64,000 nucleotides of DNA from Flavobacterium lacustre (GCF_027474525.2 NZ_CP114882.2:186001-250000), one strand, 5' to 3'. Numbered from the stretch's first letter, positions 17,120 to 26,323 are shown. Numbers and translations: made by a program. The notes: generated by a model from the letters alone, not told the origin.

Positions 17120-17193
17120 GTCTTAAAGTCGAAAGTCTTAAAGTAAAAAGTCAGCAACTGACATTCAAACTTTAGACGTTCAAACTTTAGACT
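17120..17193. repeat. AAAGTC/GACTTT palindromic intergenic repeat, copy 1
   Basis: GTCTTAAAGTC and related blocks in the left half face CAAACTTTAGAC blocks in the right half, forming a long imperfect hairpin between infC and rpmI. Related copies lie at 17441-17514 and 51446-51519. Confidence 0.65.
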
Positions 17194-17234
17194 AAAGATA
17201 AGTAAGTAAGAATAAATTAAAACACTAGGAAAAA

Positions 17235-17432
17235 ATGCCTAAAATGAAAACCAAATCTAGCGCCAAGAAACGTTTCAAAGTTACTGGTTCTGGAAAGATT
17301 AAAAGAAAGCATGCTTTTAAAAGTCACATCTTGACTAAAAAATCTAAAAAACGTAAATTAGCTTTGACACACTCAGCGCTAGTTCACTCTACAGATATGA
17401 AAAGCATCAAACAACAATTAAGAATTATTTAA
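17235..17432 (+). CDS. rpmI: 50S ribosomal protein L35
   Basis: This 65-residue basic protein of the large subunit begins [20 protein letters not shown], the standard bL35 start, and includes [19 protein letters not shown]. It sits between infC and rplT, the order conserved across bacteria. It is separated from both neighbours by palindromic AAAGTC repeats. Confidence 0.97.
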   Translation: MPKMKTKSSAKKRFKVTGSGKIKRKHAFKSHILTKKSKKRKLALTHSALVHSTDMKSIKQQLRII

Positions 17433-17440
17433 TTAAGTAT

Positions 17441-17514
17441 TAAAGTTGCAAAGTCAAAGGTCATAAAGACTTTCGACATTCGACTTGAAAAACTTTTGAC
17501 TAAATAGTCTTTAG
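17441..17514. repeat. AAAGTC/GACTTT palindromic intergenic repeat, copy 2
   Basis: TTAAAGTTGCAAAGTC faces GACTTTCGACATTCGACTT and TAGTCTTTAG, a more decayed copy of the repeat between infC and rpmI. It lies between rpmI and rplT and may act as a processing or mRNA-stability hairpin. Confidence 0.55.
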
Positions 17515-17603
17515 GTTAAAACAATTTCAATAACCTTGGAGTATGGCTTTTAAGTTCTCTTGATTAAATTCGGGACGCCTGCTACAAAAAAACAGTAAAA
17601 ATT

Positions 17604-17948
17604 ATGCCAAGATCGGTAAATTCAGTTGCTAAAAGAGCAAGAAGAAAAAAAATAATGAAGCAAGCCAAAGGTTTCTTTGGTAGACGTAAAAACGTTTGGA
17701 CAGTTGCTAAGAATGCGGTAGAGAAAGCAATGTGCTACGCTTACCGTGACAGAAAAGTGAATAAAAGAAATTTCCGTGCTTTATGGATTCAACGTATCAA
17801 CGCTGGAGCTAGATTGGAAGGAATGTCTTATTCTCAATTCATGGGGAAAGTAAAAGCTAACAATATCGAATTGAACCGTAAAGTTCTTGCAGATTTAGCG
17901 ATGAACCACCCAGAAGCTTTCAAAGCAATACTTAATAAAGTAAAATAA
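17604..17948 (+). CDS. rplT: 50S ribosomal protein L20
   Basis: This 114-residue early-assembly protein of the large subunit begins [20 protein letters not shown] and contains [20 protein letters not shown] and [20 protein letters not shown], all typical of bL20. In other bacteria L20 represses this operon by binding its mRNA; whether that holds here is not visible. It is the last gene of thrS-infC-rpmI-rplT and is followed by a strong terminator. Confidence 0.97.
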   Translation: MPRSVNSVAKRARRKKIMKQAKGFFGRRKNVWTVAKNAVEKAMCYAYRDRKVNKRNFRALWIQRINAGARLEGMSYSQFMGKVKANNIELNRKVLADLAMNHPEAFKAILNKVK

Positions 17949-17988
17949 ACGTTTTATCAACTCAATTTAGATTACTTACTTATATAGA

Positions 17989-18017
17989 AAAACCCATTCG
18001 TTCTGCGAATGGGTTTT
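17989..18017 (+). terminator. rplT operon terminator
   Basis: AAAACCCATTCG, a loop TTCTG and CGAATGGGTTTT form a 12-bp perfect stem after rplT. Confidence 0.85.
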
Positions 18018-18048
18018 CTGGTTTATAATAACCTTTATCATCAAAAAA

Positions 18049-18900
18049 TCACTTATTTGTAATATACTTTTTTATAATATAAGGACTTATTTTCTTTAAT
18101 GTTTTTCCGGTTATAGGATGAAGACCGGGTTGGGAAAAATATTCATATTTCCCTGTTATTGGTTCTTTCCCATACCAAACCATTGGTAAATCATGCAATC
18201 CATTTTTAAAAAAAGTAGTGGTATCACAAACCGATATCTTCCTGAAATGATCTACTTCAAATTGATTAATAGGCTTTACATCTTCCTTATTCTTAACCTC
18301 ATCATAACCTACTACTTCATAATGATTCTCAACCCATATCATTCCGTTTTTATTTGGAAAACAAATACTCTTTAAGCTATACCCCAGCGAAGTAAATAAC
18401 AAAAGAACAAAAAAACCAATTATTACCTTTCCTCTAAAAGAAAACCTTTTTACAGGCTCAAGACCTTGAATGAAATCTGTTACATTCAATTTATTCTTAC
18501 CCCCACTTATTTTTACACTTACAATTCCTTTATTATCATCATAATCTCCGTTTCGAAACTTGACGTAAGGTCTTGGACTAAAATCAACCAAAACAGCTAT
18601 CAAATTCAAACTTTCAATCTGAGTAATATCAGTATTCTTAATCAAAAAATTTATAAAAGGTCTGAACTTATCAGTATCAAACTTTTCTATTTGTTTGATT
18701 TTATCTTCCTTTTCTTCAAAATTGAAAAACCGATCAAAAATCCCCTTATCAACCAAGTCCTTATTTATTTCAAAAATCAAAGCACATAATTTTTTAATTT
18801 TTGCAGGAGAAGGATTTATTAAATAATCCGAAAAATCACCAGATTTTACTCCTTCGTATTTTTCCTTAATAGCCTTTTTATATCCATCAAGTGTATTCAT
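18049..18900 (-). CDS. Hypothetical one-TM protein
   Basis: This 283-residue protein has a cytosolic N-half of about 155 residues, largely helical and Lys/Asp-rich. One membrane span lies near residues 160-178 (VIIGFFVLLLFTSLGYSL), followed by an extracytoplasmic C-half ending in PITGKYEYFSQPGLHPITGK and then ISPYIIKKYI. The G-x-H-P-x-T-G ending recalls a C-terminal tail I have seen on unrelated flavobacterial hypotheticals, from memory. No function is known. It is a single-gene unit convergent with rplT. Confidence 0.75.
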   Translation of the reverse strand: MNTLDGYKKAIKEKYEGVKSGDFSDYLINPSPAKIKKLCALIFEINKDLVDKGIFDRFFNFEEKEDKIKQIEKFDTDKFRPFINFLIKNTDITQIESLNLIAVLVDFSPRPYVKFRNGDYDDNKGIVSVKISGGKNKLNVTDFIQGLEPVKRFSFRGKVIIGFFVLLLFTSLGYSLKSICFPNKNGMIWVENHYEVVGYDEVKNKEDVKPINQFEVDHFRKISVCDTTTFFKNGLHDLPMVWYGKEPITGKYEYFSQPGLHPITGKTLKKISPYIIKKYITNK

Positions 18901-18913
18901 GTTAAGTCAGTTT

Positions 18914-18972
18914 ATTGGAATTATTTGGAATCTGCCGGAATTGGGTGGAATCATTGGAATGATTGGAATTCC
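18914..18972. repeat. GGAAT short tandem repeat
   Basis: Six NNGGAAT blocks are spaced 9-10 bases apart just upstream of the minus-strand gene at 18049-18900. Their spacing is near one helical turn. The 352-base gap 18901-19252 holds nothing else I can support; an 89-codon minus frame there looks spurious. Confidence 0.6.
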
Positions 18973-19252
18973 ATACCATTTCCTCTTCATAATCAGCATT
19001 CCTTTGCCTTAGAATTAGTTTTTGTCTTATCCTGCAATTAAGACAAATGTACGAAACTAGTTTCAAAAAAGGTGTCGCTAAACAGTACAGAAAATTTATC
19101 CGGGAAGTATAAATCATTCTATTCTGTTTTAGCACACTCACTTCCCAAAAAGAATAAAAGAGCAGTCCCAAAAAAAAGGATTTCCAGCTCAGCTAAGCTT
19201 CGATTTCAATTTCGAACAGCACAACTTATGTCTAATTTTTAATTCCAAAAAA

Positions 19253-19420
19253 ATGAAAAAAGTATTTTTAGCCTCAATGTTTCTTTTAATAAGCACAATA
19301 ATGGCATCCTGCACTAATGACGAGGTCGAAACTAAGCCAAACAATTCTAAAACACAAATAACCGCAGAAACCGGAGGAGATTCCAGTGGGCAAACTCCAA
19401 TAAGTCCACCTAAAAGATAA
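19253..19420 (+). CDS. Small lipoprotein (55 residues)
   Basis: The frame ATG 19253 to TAA 19420 gives a signal peptide MKKVFLASMFLLISTIMASC with lipobox MASC, then a short mature tail rich in Thr/Asn/Ser/Pro ending in SPPKR, with no fold. It lies 59 bases upstream of a TPR histidine kinase gene on the same strand, so it may be co-transcribed. Tiny lipoproteins in front of such kinases could act as envelope signals or be bystanders. No family is recognised. Confidence 0.7.
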   Translation: MKKVFLASMFLLISTIMASCTNDEVETKPNNSKTQITAETGGDSSGQTPISPPKR

Positions 19421-19479
19421 TACAAATATTGTTAATTAGAAAAGTGCACAATTTTAATTAATTTCAGTAATTTCGGGAA

Positions 19480-21204
19480 ATGATACTCAAAAAGTTCCAT
19501 TTCCCGATTTTTCTATTAGTACCAATCCTACTAATGACTTTGCAATCCTGTAAAAAAGAACAACACATTAGTCCGGAGTCAAAATCCAATTTTGATTATG
19601 ATAAAATTTTAGATCTGGCAGAAAAAAATTTAGAGTCTCAAAATTTTGACAGTGCCTTTTATTACTATAATAAAATTAAATCAAATTGCGACCCAAATAA
19701 AGAACAAGATGAAATTATCTATGCTTTATTACGAATGGCTTACATCCAACAAACGCAAGGTGACTACTCTAGTAGCGAAACCAGTGCGACAGAAGCAATT
19801 TCTTATTTCAAAAAAAATACAGACTCTTATTATAAAGTAGCCAGCTATAATTTATTAGCTATAAATTACAAACAGTTATTTGATTTTAACAACAGTATCT
19901 ATTACTACAAGCAAGCTTTAAATTTAGCAGAAGATGAATTACAAAAGGCAGTTATTCTAAACAATATTGCTGTTGTATATATGGATAAGGACAAATATTC
20001 CCACGCTATAAAAATTCTTATGCCTTTATCCTTAAAAAAAGAGGTTATAAATAATTCAGATAATTATGCCAGGGTCTTAGATAACTTAGGTCGTTGCTAT
20101 TATAAAATTGGAAATCACAAAAGCATTGATTATCTAAAACAATCCTTAGCTATTAGAAACAAATTCAAAAATGACTACGGATTAACCACCAGTTATCTTA
20201 ATATTTCTGAATTTTATGAAAAAACTCAACCCCACATCGCGACTAAATATGCCAAATTAGCTTATGAAAAAGCAACTATAGTTAATAATGTTGATGACCG
20301 TCTGAAAGCATTAGCTTCAATAATCAGAAACAGCGACGGAGATCAGTCTAAAACCTATTCTGCAGCCTACCTCTACATTAACGACAGCATCAATAAAATA
20401 AGACAGAAAGCGAAAAATCAATTTGCTAAAATTAAATATGACTCTAAAAAAGAACGAGATGAAAATTTAAAACTCAAAACTCAAAGAGCAGAAAATGCAC
20501 TTCAATTAGAACAACAAAAAAACAGCAATCTCTTTTTATCTTTTGTTATTGTTCTTGGTATTATTGCTACACTTTTTCTAATTTATTTTTTTAAAGAAAG
20601 AAGTAAAAAAGAAAAAATTAAAACATCTTATGATACAGAAACCCGAATTTCAAAAAAATTACATGATGAACTGGCCAATGATGTTTACCACGCAATGGCT
20701 TTTGCCGAAACCCAAGATTTATCTTCGAGTGAGAATAAAGAATTATTACTTACGAACCTTGATACCATTTATTCAAGAACGCGGAATATTTCAAAAGAAA
20801 ACAGTGCGATAGAAACCAGAATTAATTTTGTGGGAAACCTAAAAGAAATGATGGCTGCTTTCAATACCCAAGAAGTAAATATTTTAGTCAACGGATGGGA
20901 AGCTTGTCCTTGGAACATTTTAAAAGATGAAACAAAAATAACACTCTATCGCGTGCTACAAGAATTATTAGTTAACATGAAAAAACACAGTAAATGCAGT
21001 TTAGTCGTAATTACTTTTAAAAAAAATAAAAATAAATTAGAAATAGATTACAGTGATAACGGGCTTGGAGCAACATCTGAAGAAATAAATATGAAGAATG
21101 GACTTCAAAATGTGGAAAACCGTATTCTTGGTATAAAAGGAACTATTACTTTTGACACAGTATCCAAAAAAGGATTCAAAGCAAGTCTCACATTACCCAT
21201 TTAA
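19480..21204 (+). CDS. TPR-containing sensor histidine kinase
   Basis: This 574-residue two-component kinase opens with a lipoprotein-like signal (lipobox LQSC, Cys near residue 24). Tetratricopeptide repeats follow at about 45-300 (ALLRMAYIQQTQGDYSSSE, YNLLAINYKQLFDFNNSIYY). A coiled-coil stretch at 305-350, a membrane span at about 351-371 and a NarX/DesK-like HisKA_3 box (ISKKLHDELAND, His near 395) come next. The HATPase domain has YSDNGLGATSEEIN and NGLQNVENRI. The TPR part is periplasmic and probably senses a peptide or protein partner. Its response regulator follows after 12 bases. Confidence 0.88.
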   Translation: MILKKFHFPIFLLVPILLMTLQSCKKEQHISPESKSNFDYDKILDLAEKNLESQNFDSAFYYYNKIKSNCDPNKEQDEIIYALLRMAYIQQTQGDYSSSETSATEAISYFKKNTDSYYKVASYNLLAINYKQLFDFNNSIYYYKQALNLAEDELQKAVILNNIAVVYMDKDKYSHAIKILMPLSLKKEVINNSDNYARVLDNLGRCYYKIGNHKSIDYLKQSLAIRNKFKNDYGLTTSYLNISEFYEKTQPHIATKYAKLAYEKATIVNNVDDRLKALASIIRNSDGDQSKTYSAAYLYINDSINKIRQKAKNQFAKIKYDSKKERDENLKLKTQRAENALQLEQQKNSNLFLSFVIVLGIIATLFLIYFFKERSKKEKIKTSYDTETRISKKLHDELANDVYHAMAFAETQDLSSSENKELLLTNLDTIYSRTRNISKENSAIETRINFVGNLKEMMAAFNTQEVNILVNGWEACPWNILKDETKITLYRVLQELLVNMKKHSKCSLVVITFKKNKNKLEIDYSDNGLGATSEEINMKNGLQNVENRILGIKGTITFDTVSKKGFKASLTLPI

Positions 21205-21216
21205 TCATTTAATTCT

Positions 21217-21885
21217 ATGTTCAACAAAGTTTTAGTTGCAGAAGATTTAGACACTATCAATTTGTCAATGGTTCAGGCGCTCAAAGACCTCAATGTTAAC
21301 GAAATTCACTATGCTAAATACTGTGACGAAGCCTATCTGAAAATCAAGAGAGCATTACATGATAAGACTCCATATGATTTATTAATCAGCGATTTATCAT
21401 TTAAAACAGACCATCGGGAAAGTCAATTAAATTCAGGAGACGAACTTATAGAAGCAGCAAAAAAAGCGCAACCTGACTTAAAAACTATCGTTTTCTCTAT
21501 TGAAGATAAATCCTTCAAAATAAAATCCCTTTTTAATACATTAGGAATTAATGCTTATGTTTGTAAAGGTCGTAATAGCATTCCTGAACTAAAAAAAGCA
21601 GTCCAACGCATTTATGACAACGACGAAAAAACTATTTCTACTGAATTATCCCACGCTCTGAGAGATAACTCACTTTATGAGATTGAAGCCTTTGATATTG
21701 CACTGCTAAAATCATTATCTAAAGGACTTACTATTGAAGATATTTCATTAGAATTTAAAGATTCAGGGGCATTTCCTTCAAGCTATAGCAGCTTAGAAAA
21801 GCGCATTAATAAGCTAAAAATATATTTTAAAGCGAACAACAAAGTACATCTCATTGCCCTTGCCAAAGATTTTGGATTAGTATAA
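21217..21885 (+). CDS. Response regulator with C-terminal HTH
   Basis: This 222-residue receiver protein has an acidic pair ED at residues 9-10, a phospho-acceptor Asp near 59 (DLLISDL) and a conserved Lys near 117 (YVCKG). The C-terminal 80 residues (DIALLKSLSKGLTIEDISLE, then SLEKRINKLKIYFKANN) look like a LuxR/NarL-type DNA-binding domain, though divergent. It lies 12 bases after the kinase gene, so the two form an operon. Target genes are unknown; nearby small secreted proteins are candidates. Confidence 0.85.
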   Translation: MFNKVLVAEDLDTINLSMVQALKDLNVNEIHYAKYCDEAYLKIKRALHDKTPYDLLISDLSFKTDHRESQLNSGDELIEAAKKAQPDLKTIVFSIEDKSFKIKSLFNTLGINAYVCKGRNSIPELKKAVQRIYDNDEKTISTELSHALRDNSLYEIEAFDIALLKSLSKGLTIEDISLEFKDSGAFPSSYSSLEKRINKLKIYFKANNKVHLIALAKDFGLV

Positions 21886-22233
21886 TCACTTTAAAAAATA
21901 GCTACTATTTAATAGCAAATTGAGTGAAAATTAAGTTAATTTTATTACAAGATTATATTCTTTAAAAACAGGTCCCAAAACTGTATTATAACGAATAAAA
22001 ACACAGATTAACGATTTAATACTTCTTTTAGAATTATTTTATTTTACTTTATATATGAGTTTTTTCGTATGCAAGAAAAACAAATGTAAAATTGATTTTT
22101 TAGGAATTATAAAATATACTTACAAAAGTACAACTATCATTTTTAAGTCATTTTTATCCTTGATAAACTTACTTTTTTTGCCTTAAGTTTGTAATAAAAA
22201 TTACATTCTTTAATCTAAAATTAAAAAAAAAGA
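21886..22233. other. 348-bp AT-rich intergenic region
   Basis: No gene or RNA is visible. The last part is a likely promoter region for the small lipoprotein at 22234, but I see no confident -33/-7 pair. Confidence 0.4.
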
Positions 22234-22593
22234 ATGAAAAATTTCACTCTAAAACTATCACTGTTTTTAATGATTCTGTTAACATCTTGTACTCAAAAAA
22301 CTGAGATTGTTAATCTAAAAAGTTCTTTTTATATTCCCTCTCAGGATAAAACATGTGCATTAAAAAACGGTATTCATAAGGGCTCAATGTATTACTATGA
22401 CAAAAAAACAGCTTATTCCAGAACCTATATTTCAGAAATTGAAATCCATGATTGCGAAATAAATAAAATAATTTTTGAAGATGGAACTTCTCTCAACAAA
22501 AACCAGATCTATTCTACACCTATAGACAAAAAAGGAAAAGTTACTATCACTACTGATAAAGGTATAATCTATGAAGTTTCCATAAAAAAATAA
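22234..22593 (+). CDS. Small hypothetical lipoprotein
   Basis: This 119-residue protein begins MKNFTLKLSLFLMILLTSC, a lipoprotein signal with lipobox LTSC. The mature part, about 100 residues, has strand-like segments (YISEIEIHDCEINKIIFEDG, GKVTITTDKGIIYEVSIKK) and may form a small beta domain. No family recognised. It is an isolated gene between the two-component pair and a 376-base gap. Confidence 0.7.
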   Translation: MKNFTLKLSLFLMILLTSCTQKTEIVNLKSSFYIPSQDKTCALKNGIHKGSMYYYDKKTAYSRTYISEIEIHDCEINKIIFEDGTSLNKNQIYSTPIDKKGKVTITTDKGIIYEVSIKK

Positions 22594-22683
22594 AAAAAAA
22601 GATATTTATTTTAATGAAATGAGGAAAACCGTAAAATAATATTTTTTTATCATGGTAAGTTTACCAAACTAATAAACCTCTCC

Positions 22684-22797
22684 ATGGAAATCTTAAATTT
22701 TTCTAGTACTGATTACTTATTAATGCTCGAATTAGTTGTACTTTTTTTGAGTATATTCGTTATAATCTTTTTACTATATAAAATCCGAAAAAAATAG
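22684..22797 (+). CDS. Possible 37-residue small membrane protein
   Basis: ATG 22684 to TAG 22797 encodes 37 residues: a short polar start (MEILNFSSTDY), one strongly hydrophobic helix (about residues 12-32) and a basic end (YKIRKK), the classic positive-inside layout of single-span small proteins. It sits in an otherwise empty 376-base gap (22594-22969). There is no homology evidence and the AT-rich DNA could give this by chance. Confidence 0.35.
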   Translation: MEILNFSSTDYLLMLELVVLFLSIFVIIFLLYKIRKK

Positions 22798-22969
22798 TAC
22801 TAAAATTAAAAGCTAAAAATGTATTCTTACCTGTAAACCGTACTTCGTTTTATACAGGCAATCTATATAAACGTTTCAAAAAAATTCACATAAAAGCTAT
22901 AAGATAAAATCAAAACTATCCAATAAAAATAATATTTTAGCTTTATAATAACACCCCAAATTTTAAAAA

Positions 22970-23773
22970 TTGAAACCTCTTTACTGCTTACTATTTTTCC
23001 TAATTTCCTTTACTGCTTTCTCCCAAACGAAAATCTTATCTTGGAATTTGGAGAATTTTGGACAATCAAAATCAGAATCAACAATACTTTATATTGCTAA
23101 CCTACTTCGTAATTATGACCTCATCGCTATTCAAGAAGTAGTCGCAGGTTATGGTGGCGCACAAGCTGTAGCAAAACTAGCTGATGAACTCAATCGGAAA
23201 GGTGCCAAATGGGATTATGTGATTAGTGACCCAACCAGCAGCAATGCATACAAAACAGAACGTTATGCTTTCATCTGGAAAACGAATAAACTAAAAAAAA
23301 TAGGTCGCCCTTGGCTAGAAAAAAAATACCATCTTGAAATTGACAGGGAACCATTTTATTGCACCTTTCAATATGAAAATAAACAATTTACTATCGTTAA
23401 TTTTCATGCCATAACCAAAAGCAAACAACCCGAAACTGAGATTAAATATTTTAAGTTTTTACCAGACTTATACCCAACCCTAAATTTAATTTTTGCAGGT
23501 GATTTTAATTGTCCTCAATCGCATACTGTCTTTAATCCTTTGAAAAAAATAGGATATACCTCAATTTTGATTAATCAAAAAACATCTTTAAAGCTAGAAT
23601 GCAGAAACGAGAATTGTCTTGCTTCAGAATTCGATAATATCTATTTTAATACTTCAAAATTCAATACTATTCAATCCGGTTATATTCCTTTTTATAAAAA
23701 TTTTAATTCATTGAAAGAAGCAAGAACAGTTTCTGATCATATTCCAATTTGGTTTGAATTTTCTTTAAATTAA
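22970..23773 (+). CDS. Secreted endonuclease/exonuclease/phosphatase family protein
   Basis: This 267-residue protein belongs to the DNase I-like fold. It starts at TTG 22970; no ATG is near, and the signal peptide (KPLYCLLFFLISFTAFSQ) begins directly. Motifs are ILSWNLENFG (metal and phosphate site), IAIQEV (catalytic Glu), VNFHA, GDFNC (Asp/Asn pair) and SDHIPIWFEF (final catalytic Asp-His). These match the five conserved patches of the family. It is probably a periplasmic or extracellular nuclease, though a phosphodiesterase role is possible. A hairpin at 23784-23817 follows. Confidence 0.87.
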   Translation: MKPLYCLLFFLISFTAFSQTKILSWNLENFGQSKSESTILYIANLLRNYDLIAIQEVVAGYGGAQAVAKLADELNRKGAKWDYVISDPTSSNAYKTERYAFIWKTNKLKKIGRPWLEKKYHLEIDREPFYCTFQYENKQFTIVNFHAITKSKQPETEIKYFKFLPDLYPTLNLIFAGDFNCPQSHTVFNPLKKIGYTSILINQKTSLKLECRNENCLASEFDNIYFNTSKFNTIQSGYIPFYKNFNSLKEARTVSDHIPIWFEFSLN

Positions 23774-23783
23774 TTGCTTCAAA

Positions 23784-23817
23784 AAACCTGACAGTCTTAG
23801 AATAACAAATCAGGTTT
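23784..23817. terminator. Hairpin between nuclease and SDR genes
   Basis: AAACCTGA and TCAGGTTT pair across an 18-base loop, between convergent genes. The stem is short for the loop size. Confidence 0.5.
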
Positions 23818-23853
23818 GTATTTAACACTAAAAGGATTTAAAAAAATTAATTT

Positions 23854-24618
23854 CTACAAATACATTCCTCCGGAAGCTTCAATCCTTTGGGCGGTAATCC
23901 AACCTGCAGATTCTGAACAAACGAAAGCTACAATACCACCTATATCTGTGGGCAACCCTACTCTACCCAATGCAGTAATTGAAGCTACGTATTTTTCGAG
24001 TTCGGGATGTGCCGCAAAAGCTGCTTTTGTAAAATTAGTTTTCATAATTCCAGGCACTACTAAATTGGCAGTAATTTTTCGGTGTCCCAATTCTTTTGCT
24101 AAGTATTTAGTCAAAACTTCAACCGCTCCTTTCATAGCAGCGTAGGCAGCATAACCTGGAGTAGCAAAACGGGTTAATCCAGTTGAAATATTTACAATTC
24201 TACCATTATCCGCTATAAGAGGCAATGCACGTTGAGTGAAAAAATAGACTCCTTTAAAATGCACATTCATCAAATTATCAAAATCATCTTCAGTAGTGTC
24301 CGGAAATAAGGAATATGCATCATGTCCAGCATTGTTAACGAGAAAATCAAAAGTATTTCGATTCCAATTTTCATTCAAAATGACAGATAATTTATTGTAA
24401 AATGCATCAAATGTGAATGTCTTTGCAATATCTAATTGCATCGCAACAGCAGTTCTCCCTATACTTTTAATTTCGCTGACCACTTCATCAGCTTCCTCAT
24501 TATTATTGCGATACACTACAATAACATCAGAACCGGATTGGGCAAGTTTTAATGCCATGTCTTTACCTAAACCTCTATTTGCTCCGGTAACTAAAGCAAT
24601 TTTGTTATTTGTCTCCAT
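23854..24618 (-). CDS. SDR family oxidoreductase
   Basis: This 254-residue short-chain dehydrogenase has the Rossmann motif TGANRGLG near residue 14, NNAGHD in the NNAG position, a catalytic Ser region (VNISTG) and YAAMK as the YxxxK active-site motif. It ends in a FabG-like IEASGGMYL. It is a NAD(P)-dependent reductase; the substrate cannot be told from the sequence. A -7-like CAAAAATA lies at 24649-24656. Confidence 0.9.
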   Translation of the reverse strand: METNNKIALVTGANRGLGKDMALKLAQSGSDVIVVYRNNNEEADEVVSEIKSIGRTAVAMQLDIAKTFTFDAFYNKLSVILNENWNRNTFDFLVNNAGHDAYSLFPDTTEDDFDNLMNVHFKGVYFFTQRALPLIADNGRIVNISTGLTRFATPGYAAYAAMKGAVEVLTKYLAKELGHRKITANLVVPGIMKTNFTKAAFAAHPELEKYVASITALGRVGLPTDIGGIVAFVCSESAGWITAQRIEASGGMYL

Positions 24619-24656
24619 CTTTATCTTTTTTTAATTGTTTTGATGTTACAAAAATA

Positions 24657-24986
24657 AAAGTAGGTCCATTGTAGATTATGGCAATTGGCTCTATAAAAAA
24701 TCGAATTCCTATAAGAAATCAATACTAATTTAGCGCAGAGGGGCAAGTGTTTTCTATAGAATTTAAGTAATTCTTTACGTTTATATTAATGAATAAAAGT
24801 ATATCAAATTTAATGTATTTAAAATACAATTTGAAGATTTAGAAGAAATAATAATCAGATTTCAATCATCAAAAAGAAACAAAACGAAACTCGAACAATA
24901 ATATATGCAAAATTACACATATCTGATTATGAGCCGTTAAACAATTTAGACTAAATAAAAAGCAGCGATAAAGAATTTAGAACTGC
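24657..24986. other. 330-bp intergenic region, nothing recognised
   Basis: AT-rich DNA between the SDR gene start and the 3' end of the next minus-strand gene. No reading frame, RNA or strong hairpin is apparent. Confidence 0.4.
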
Positions 24987-26249
24987 TTACGTTTTCATTT
25001 TTTTCTTTTTGGCTGCAGGGAACAATACATTATTTAAAATCAAGCGATACCCCGGAGAATTTGGGTGTAAATCTAAAACGGTAGCAGGGTCTCCCACCTG
25101 ATGCTGAAAATCTTCAGGATCATGTCCGGAATAATATGTAAACATGCCTTTTCCTTTTTCGCCATGGATATAACGGGCTTCTCCATTGAGTTCACAAGTC
25201 CCCATAATCAACACATTCGATTTGATAAGTTCTGCATCAAATGCAGTGGTTTGCCCCATAAACCCCTTTACTAATTGTGTATGATTTTGGCACAGCATGC
25301 TGGGAATAGGATCCCATTTTGCTGAAAATTCCATTAAAGTAAAATAATCTTTCTCCATAGGAATTCTGCGTTTCATAGTCATATCAATATCGGAGAACTC
25401 ATATTGTTCGGGTCTTCTTTCTAATGTAAAATCTTTGAAAGCAAAAGAATTTCCATAATTCATTTTTGATTGATAGTTTGCTGTACTCGCATCACCATCA
25501 AACATTGATTCACAAATATCAATACCATCTGCTGCCAAAGCTATATCAAAACTATCTGTTGCAGAACACATGGCAAACATAAACCCCCCGCCTATAACAA
25601 AATCCCTGATTTTTTTGGCCACAGCACCTTTCTCTTGTGAGACTTTAGAATATCCTAAATTAGTTGCTAAAACTTCGGCATCTTTCTTTTGCTCTATATA
25701 CCAAGGTGTGTTTTTATATGCACCGTAAAATTTCCCGTAGTGCCCGGTAAAGTCTTCATGATGCAAATGCAACCAATCATAAAGCAGTAATTGATCGCTA
25801 AGCACTTCTTCGTCATAAATGGGTGTAAACGGTATTTCTGCATAAGTTAAGACCAAGGTGACTGCGTCGTCCCAAGGTTGTTTCCCTTTTGGTGTATAAA
25901 CCGCTATTTTAGGCGCTTTTTCTAACACAACCGATTCCATGTTTTGAGAAGGACTTGAGATCTCGTTCAAAATAGTTGTTTCTTCATTGTCTGACAAAAT
26001 TTCAAAACTCACACCGCGGATTTGACATTCTTTACGAATTTCTGCAGCATCTGGCAACAAAAATGAGCCTCCGCGATAATTGAGTAACCAACTGGCTTTG
26101 TAATTTTTGTCTAAACACCAATAGGTAATTCCATATGCTTTAAGATGATTTTGTTGCGAAGTTTCATCCATTGGCAACAAAATAAAGGATGCTTTTGCTG
26201 AAAAGGAAATAAAAATTAGAAAAATATAAAGTGACTTTCTGAAAGGCAT
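24987..26249 (-). CDS. Secreted protein of the type often labelled 'asparagine synthetase B'
   Basis: This 420-residue protein has a signal peptide (MPFRKSLYIFLIFISFSAKA). I see no AsnB N-terminal Cys glutaminase or ATP-pyrophosphatase motif, so the common database label is probably wrong. Instead KIAVYTPKGKQPWDDAVTLV followed later by GGGFMFAMCSATDSFD looks like a glutamine-amidotransferase-like Rossmann fold with a Cys in the nucleophile elbow. The C-terminal GKGMFTYYSGHDPEDF supports a ThuA/GATase-like reading. The substrate is unknown and probably extracytoplasmic. A -7-like CAAAGATA precedes it near 26264. Confidence 0.7.
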   Translation of the reverse strand: MPFRKSLYIFLIFISFSAKASFILLPMDETSQQNHLKAYGITYWCLDKNYKASWLLNYRGGSFLLPDAAEIRKECQIRGVSFEILSDNEETTILNEISSPSQNMESVVLEKAPKIAVYTPKGKQPWDDAVTLVLTYAEIPFTPIYDEEVLSDQLLLYDWLHLHHEDFTGHYGKFYGAYKNTPWYIEQKKDAEVLATNLGYSKVSQEKGAVAKKIRDFVIGGGFMFAMCSATDSFDIALAADGIDICESMFDGDASTANYQSKMNYGNSFAFKDFTLERRPEQYEFSDIDMTMKRRIPMEKDYFTLMEFSAKWDPIPSMLCQNHTQLVKGFMGQTTAFDAELIKSNVLIMGTCELNGEARYIHGEKGKGMFTYYSGHDPEDFQHQVGDPATVLDLHPNSPGYRLILNNVLFPAAKKKKMKT

Positions 26250-26298
26250 TACTGTTTTTTATTTCAAAGATAACCGTTTTTAAGCGATGATATTCATA

Positions 26299-26323
26299 AA
26301 AAAATCCGCTATTGAAGCGGATT
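26299..26323 (-). terminator. dnaB terminator
   Basis: On the minus strand AATCCGCT, a five-base loop and AGCGGATT are followed by a T-run. Confidence 0.85.

Noticed and set aside
18902..19171. An 89-residue minus-strand protein
   Set aside because: It includes the GGAAT repeat, has unlikely composition, and has no homology cue.
22820..22862. Terminator or riboswitch around CCTGTAAACC...ATACAGG
   Set aside because: Only six or so bases pair well; there is no T-run and the interior does not fold convincingly.
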